Source of the DNA: Geodermatophilus telluris
Lineage (GTDB): Bacteria > Actinomycetota > Actinomycetes > Mycobacteriales > Geodermatophilaceae
Reading direction: 5' to 3'
Length of the DNA stretch: 64,000 bases
Assembly (NCBI RefSeq): GCF_900102745.1
Contig: NZ_FMZF01000009.1
Span: forward strand, 60,135-124,134
Part shown: one piece after another, positions 62,218 to 64,000 of the stretch
Numbering within the stretch: the first letter of the stretch is position 1
How the letters are laid out: each line of letters begins with the position of its first letter
Notes under the pieces: generated by a model
Seen by the model: the letters and a program-made list of their open reading frames with translations, nothing else
Databases searched by the model: none
Told to the model about the DNA's origin: nothing
Made by a program: the position numbers and the translations under genes

Positions 62218-63432
62218 CTACCCGCGCCGGGCGCGCACCGCCGCGGCCAGCTCGGCCAGCATCGCCTCCGTGGTCGCGGGGTCGACGCAGGAGTCGGTGA
62301 CGCTGACGCCGTGCACCAGCCGCTCGGGGTGCTCGCGGTCGAGGTCCTGCCGGCCCTCGACGAGGTTGCTCTCCACCATGACGCCGCGGATGGCCCGCTG
62401 CCCGCCGGCGACCTGCCCGGCCAGGTCACTCACCACCGCGGGCTGGCGACGGTGGTCCTTGCGGCTGTTGCCATGCGAGGCGTCGACGACGACCACCTCG
62501 GGCAGCCCGCGGGCGGCCAGCTTCCGCGTGGTCTCGGCGACGTGCCCGGCCGAGAAGTTGGGGCCGTCGGCGGTGCCGCGCAGGATGACGTGGGCGGTGT
62601 CGTTGCCGGTGGTCGACAGCTGGGCGCTCACCCCGTGGCCGTCGACGCCGAGGAACTCGTGCGGGGCGCGCGCGGCGACCACGGCCGAGACGGCGGAGTC
62701 GATGCTGCCCTCCGGCGAGTTCTTGAACCCGACCACCGACGAGAAGCCCGACACCCGCTCGCGGGCGGTCTGGTCGGTGACGTTGCGCGCCCCGACGCCG
62801 TTGTAGGTGACCAGCCCGTTGACGTACTGCGGGGTGAGCGCGTTCAGCGGCTCGGCGGCCACCGGCACGCCCAGGGCGGTGATCCGGCACATGAGCATCC
62901 GGGTGGCCACCAGCCCGACGCTGATCCGGCTGGACCCGTCGAGGAACGGGTCGTAGGCGAACCCCTTCCAGTCGACCTCCGTCCGCGGCTTCTCGGTGTA
63001 GGTCCGCATGAGGACCTCCAGGTCGCCGGCGTGCCGCTCGCGCACCCCGGCGAGGAAGGCGGCGTACTCCAGCGCGGCCTCGGGGTCGTGGATCGAGCAG
63101 GGCCCGGCGATCACCACCAGGCGGTCGTCGTCGCCGCGGAGGATCCCGGCCACCGCGCGGCGGGCGGCCGCGGTGGTGGCGGCGGACTCCGGCGTCAGCG
63201 GCACGACGGCGGCCACCGCCGCCGGGGTGACGACGACGCTGAGGCCGGTGATCCGGGTGTTGACCAGCCCGGAGAGGTCGACGGCGTCGTCCGGGGAGAC
63301 GCCGACCGAGCGCTGGACGCCGGGCAGCGACTCGGCCAGCGCGTCGTCGATCTGGGCGTTCACCCGGGTCTGGACCTCGATCAGCAGGTCGGCGACCCGC
63401 GCCGCCTCGTCGAGGAGCTGGTGCGCAGCGAT
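62218..63432 (-). CDS. aroG: DAHP synthase, class I (AroG/AroF type)
   Basis: A 404-residue 3-deoxy-D-arabino-heptulosonate-7-phosphate synthase. [40 protein letters not shown] and VVDASHGNS are the family's substrate and metal motifs. It starts the shikimate pathway. The N-terminus is about 55 residues longer than E. coli AroG. The start is placed at ATC because a perfect AGGAGG lies five bases upstream and no ATG, GTG or TTG is near. If only standard starts are allowed, the GTG at 63363 gives 381 residues. Confidence 0.88.
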   Translation of the reverse strand: MAAHQLLDEAARVADLLIEVQTRVNAQIDDALAESLPGVQRSVGVSPDDAVDLSGLVNTRITGLSVVVTPAAVAAVVPLTPESAATTAAARRAVAGILRGDDDRLVVIAGPCSIHDPEAALEYAAFLAGVRERHAGDLEVLMRTYTEKPRTEVDWKGFAYDPFLDGSSRISVGLVATRMLMCRITALGVPVAAEPLNALTPQYVNGLVTYNGVGARNVTDQTARERVSGFSSVVGFKNSPEGSIDSAVSAVVAARAPHEFLGVDGHGVSAQLSTTGNDTAHVILRGTADGPNFSAGHVAETTRKLAARGLPEVVVVDASHGNSRKDHRRQPAVVSDLAGQVAGGQRAIRGVMVESNLVEGRQDLDREHPERLVHGVSVTDSCVDPATTEAMLAELAAAVRARRG

Positions 63433-63521
63433 GGGAGCCTCCTGGGTCGACGCCGACGTGCGCCGGCCGGACCCTGCCAGTGTGCCGCCTGGCCCGGCCG
63501 CGGCGGCCGGCGCGCCCCCCG

Positions 63522-64000
63522 TCAGCGGCCGACGCGGAGCGTGACCCCGTACGCGGCCAGGCCGAGCGCCAGGCACCCGGCGACGACCGGGACGTAGGAG
63601 CCGGTGGCGTCGACCGCCGCACCGGCGAGCGGGGCGCCGACCGCCGACCCGATCCCGGCGCTGGTGTAGAGCACCCCGAGCAGGCCGCCGAGCCGCGGGG
63701 TGCCGAAGCGCTCGGCGACGACGGCGGGGCCGAGGGCGACGAAGCCGCCGTAGCCGACCCCCAGGACGACGGCGAAGGCGACGAGCACGCCGTACCCGCC
63801 GTCGAGGCCCCAGAGCCCGAAGCTCGCCCCCATGACCAGGAAGCACCCCCGGAAGGCGCGCAGCGCACCCGTCCGCGCCGCGACCAGCCCGAGCAGCAGC
63901 CGGCCGGCGGTGCTGGCCAGGCCGATGACCCCGACCAGCGCCGCCGCCGCGACCCGGTCGGCACCGGCCTGCTCGGCGTACCCGGGCAGGTGCACGAACG
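63522..64000 (-). CDS. MFS transporter, C-terminal part (5' end outside window)
   Basis: About 159 residues of the C-terminal half of an MFS protein: at least five helices, with GVIGLASTAGRLLLGLVAARTGALR (loop motif at its end) and GLLGVLYTSAGIGSAVGAPLAG, which resemble the oxalate/formate antiporter (OFA) group. The frame is open to the window edge. Downstream on the same strand lies the DAHP synthase gene after 89 bp. Confidence 0.75.
   Translation of the reverse strand, partial: FVHLPGYAEQAGADRVAAAALVGVIGLASTAGRLLLGLVAARTGALRAFRGCFLVMGASFGLWGLDGGYGVLVAFAVVLGVGYGGFVALGPAVVAERFGTPRLGGLLGVLYTSAGIGSAVGAPLAGAAVDATGSYVPVVAGCLALGLAAYGVTLRVGR

Overview
The window is chromosomal DNA of a very high-GC actinobacterium. 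Coding genes end almost every codon in G or C, GTG starts are common, and the gene set is actinobacterial: fabG-inhA-hemH, a SigF/SigB-type sigma factor with a PAS-SpoIIE-type phosphatase, Ku with split LigD proteins, and DUF5709, DUF1360 and PAC2 proteins. The mix would suit Geodermatophilaceae (Blastococcus, Geodermatophilus, Modestobacter), but that assignment is inference. I saw no rRNA, tRNA, CRISPR array or intact insertion sequence.

Layout. 1-9.4 kb: a Gly/Ser-linker lipoprotein (cut by the window edge), an FMN glutamate-synthase-like protein, a gluconate kinase/permease pair, an MFS transporter with a divergent TetR gene, and a DHA2 exporter behind a palindromic operator. 9.5-20.2 kb: cupin, FAD/Fe-S oxidoreductase, NADP-binding reductase, esterase, short-chain dehydrogenase, small membrane and hypothetical proteins, an AI-2E-type permease, a dienelactone-hydrolase-like protein and a SatD-like HTH protein. 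20.2-23.1 kb: an accessory island with lower GC and weaker codon bias. It holds a decayed phage-tail-like gene, an intact phage tail-type protein and a secreted DNRLRE protein, ending in a strong hairpin. 23.3-31.8 kb: second AI-2E permease, PAC2 protein, aromatic-acid-type MFS, PurU, the NHEJ operon (ku, ligase, polymerase) and a DUF1360 protein. 32-38 kb: stress-signalling genes (STAS protein, PAS-PP2C-ATPase-STAS fusion, anti-sigma factor, sigma factor) with topoisomerase IB. 38-46 kb: ArsR/VOC pair, SPFH/NfeD pair, methyltransferase, fabG-inhA-hemH, patatin lipase. 46-48.8 kb: P450 with its ferredoxin and an AEC carrier. 48.9-58.7 kb: a complete sugar-diacid (aldarate) catabolic locus. 58.7-64 kb: a frameshifted deaminase gene, a chemoreceptor, L-2-hydroxyglutarate oxidase, DAHP synthase and a truncated MFS gene.

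The most coherent system is the aldarate locus. A glucarate dehydratase, a galactarate/talarate dehydratase, 5-dehydro-4-deoxyglucarate dehydratase and 2-oxoglutarate-semialdehyde dehydrogenase together would convert glucarate or galactarate to 2-oxoglutarate. They are transcribed divergently from a tripartite tricarboxylate-type transporter (TctC-TctB-TctA) plus a UspA protein, with a LysR gene in between. The catabolic and transport promoters share an almost identical architecture: CGATGC-N17-GGCATCG overlapping the same -35 element, with a -10 at the same distance. I infer that the LysR protein controls both arms and that the TctCBA system imports the aldarate.

Other signals not explained by gene calls: a leaderless ArsR promoter with a perfect operator between -35 and -10; a SigF-type promoter before the anti-sigma/sigma pair; a 24-bp perfect inverted repeat; a dispersed GC-rich intergenic repeat family; and a DAHP synthase gene whose best ribosome site points to an AUC start.
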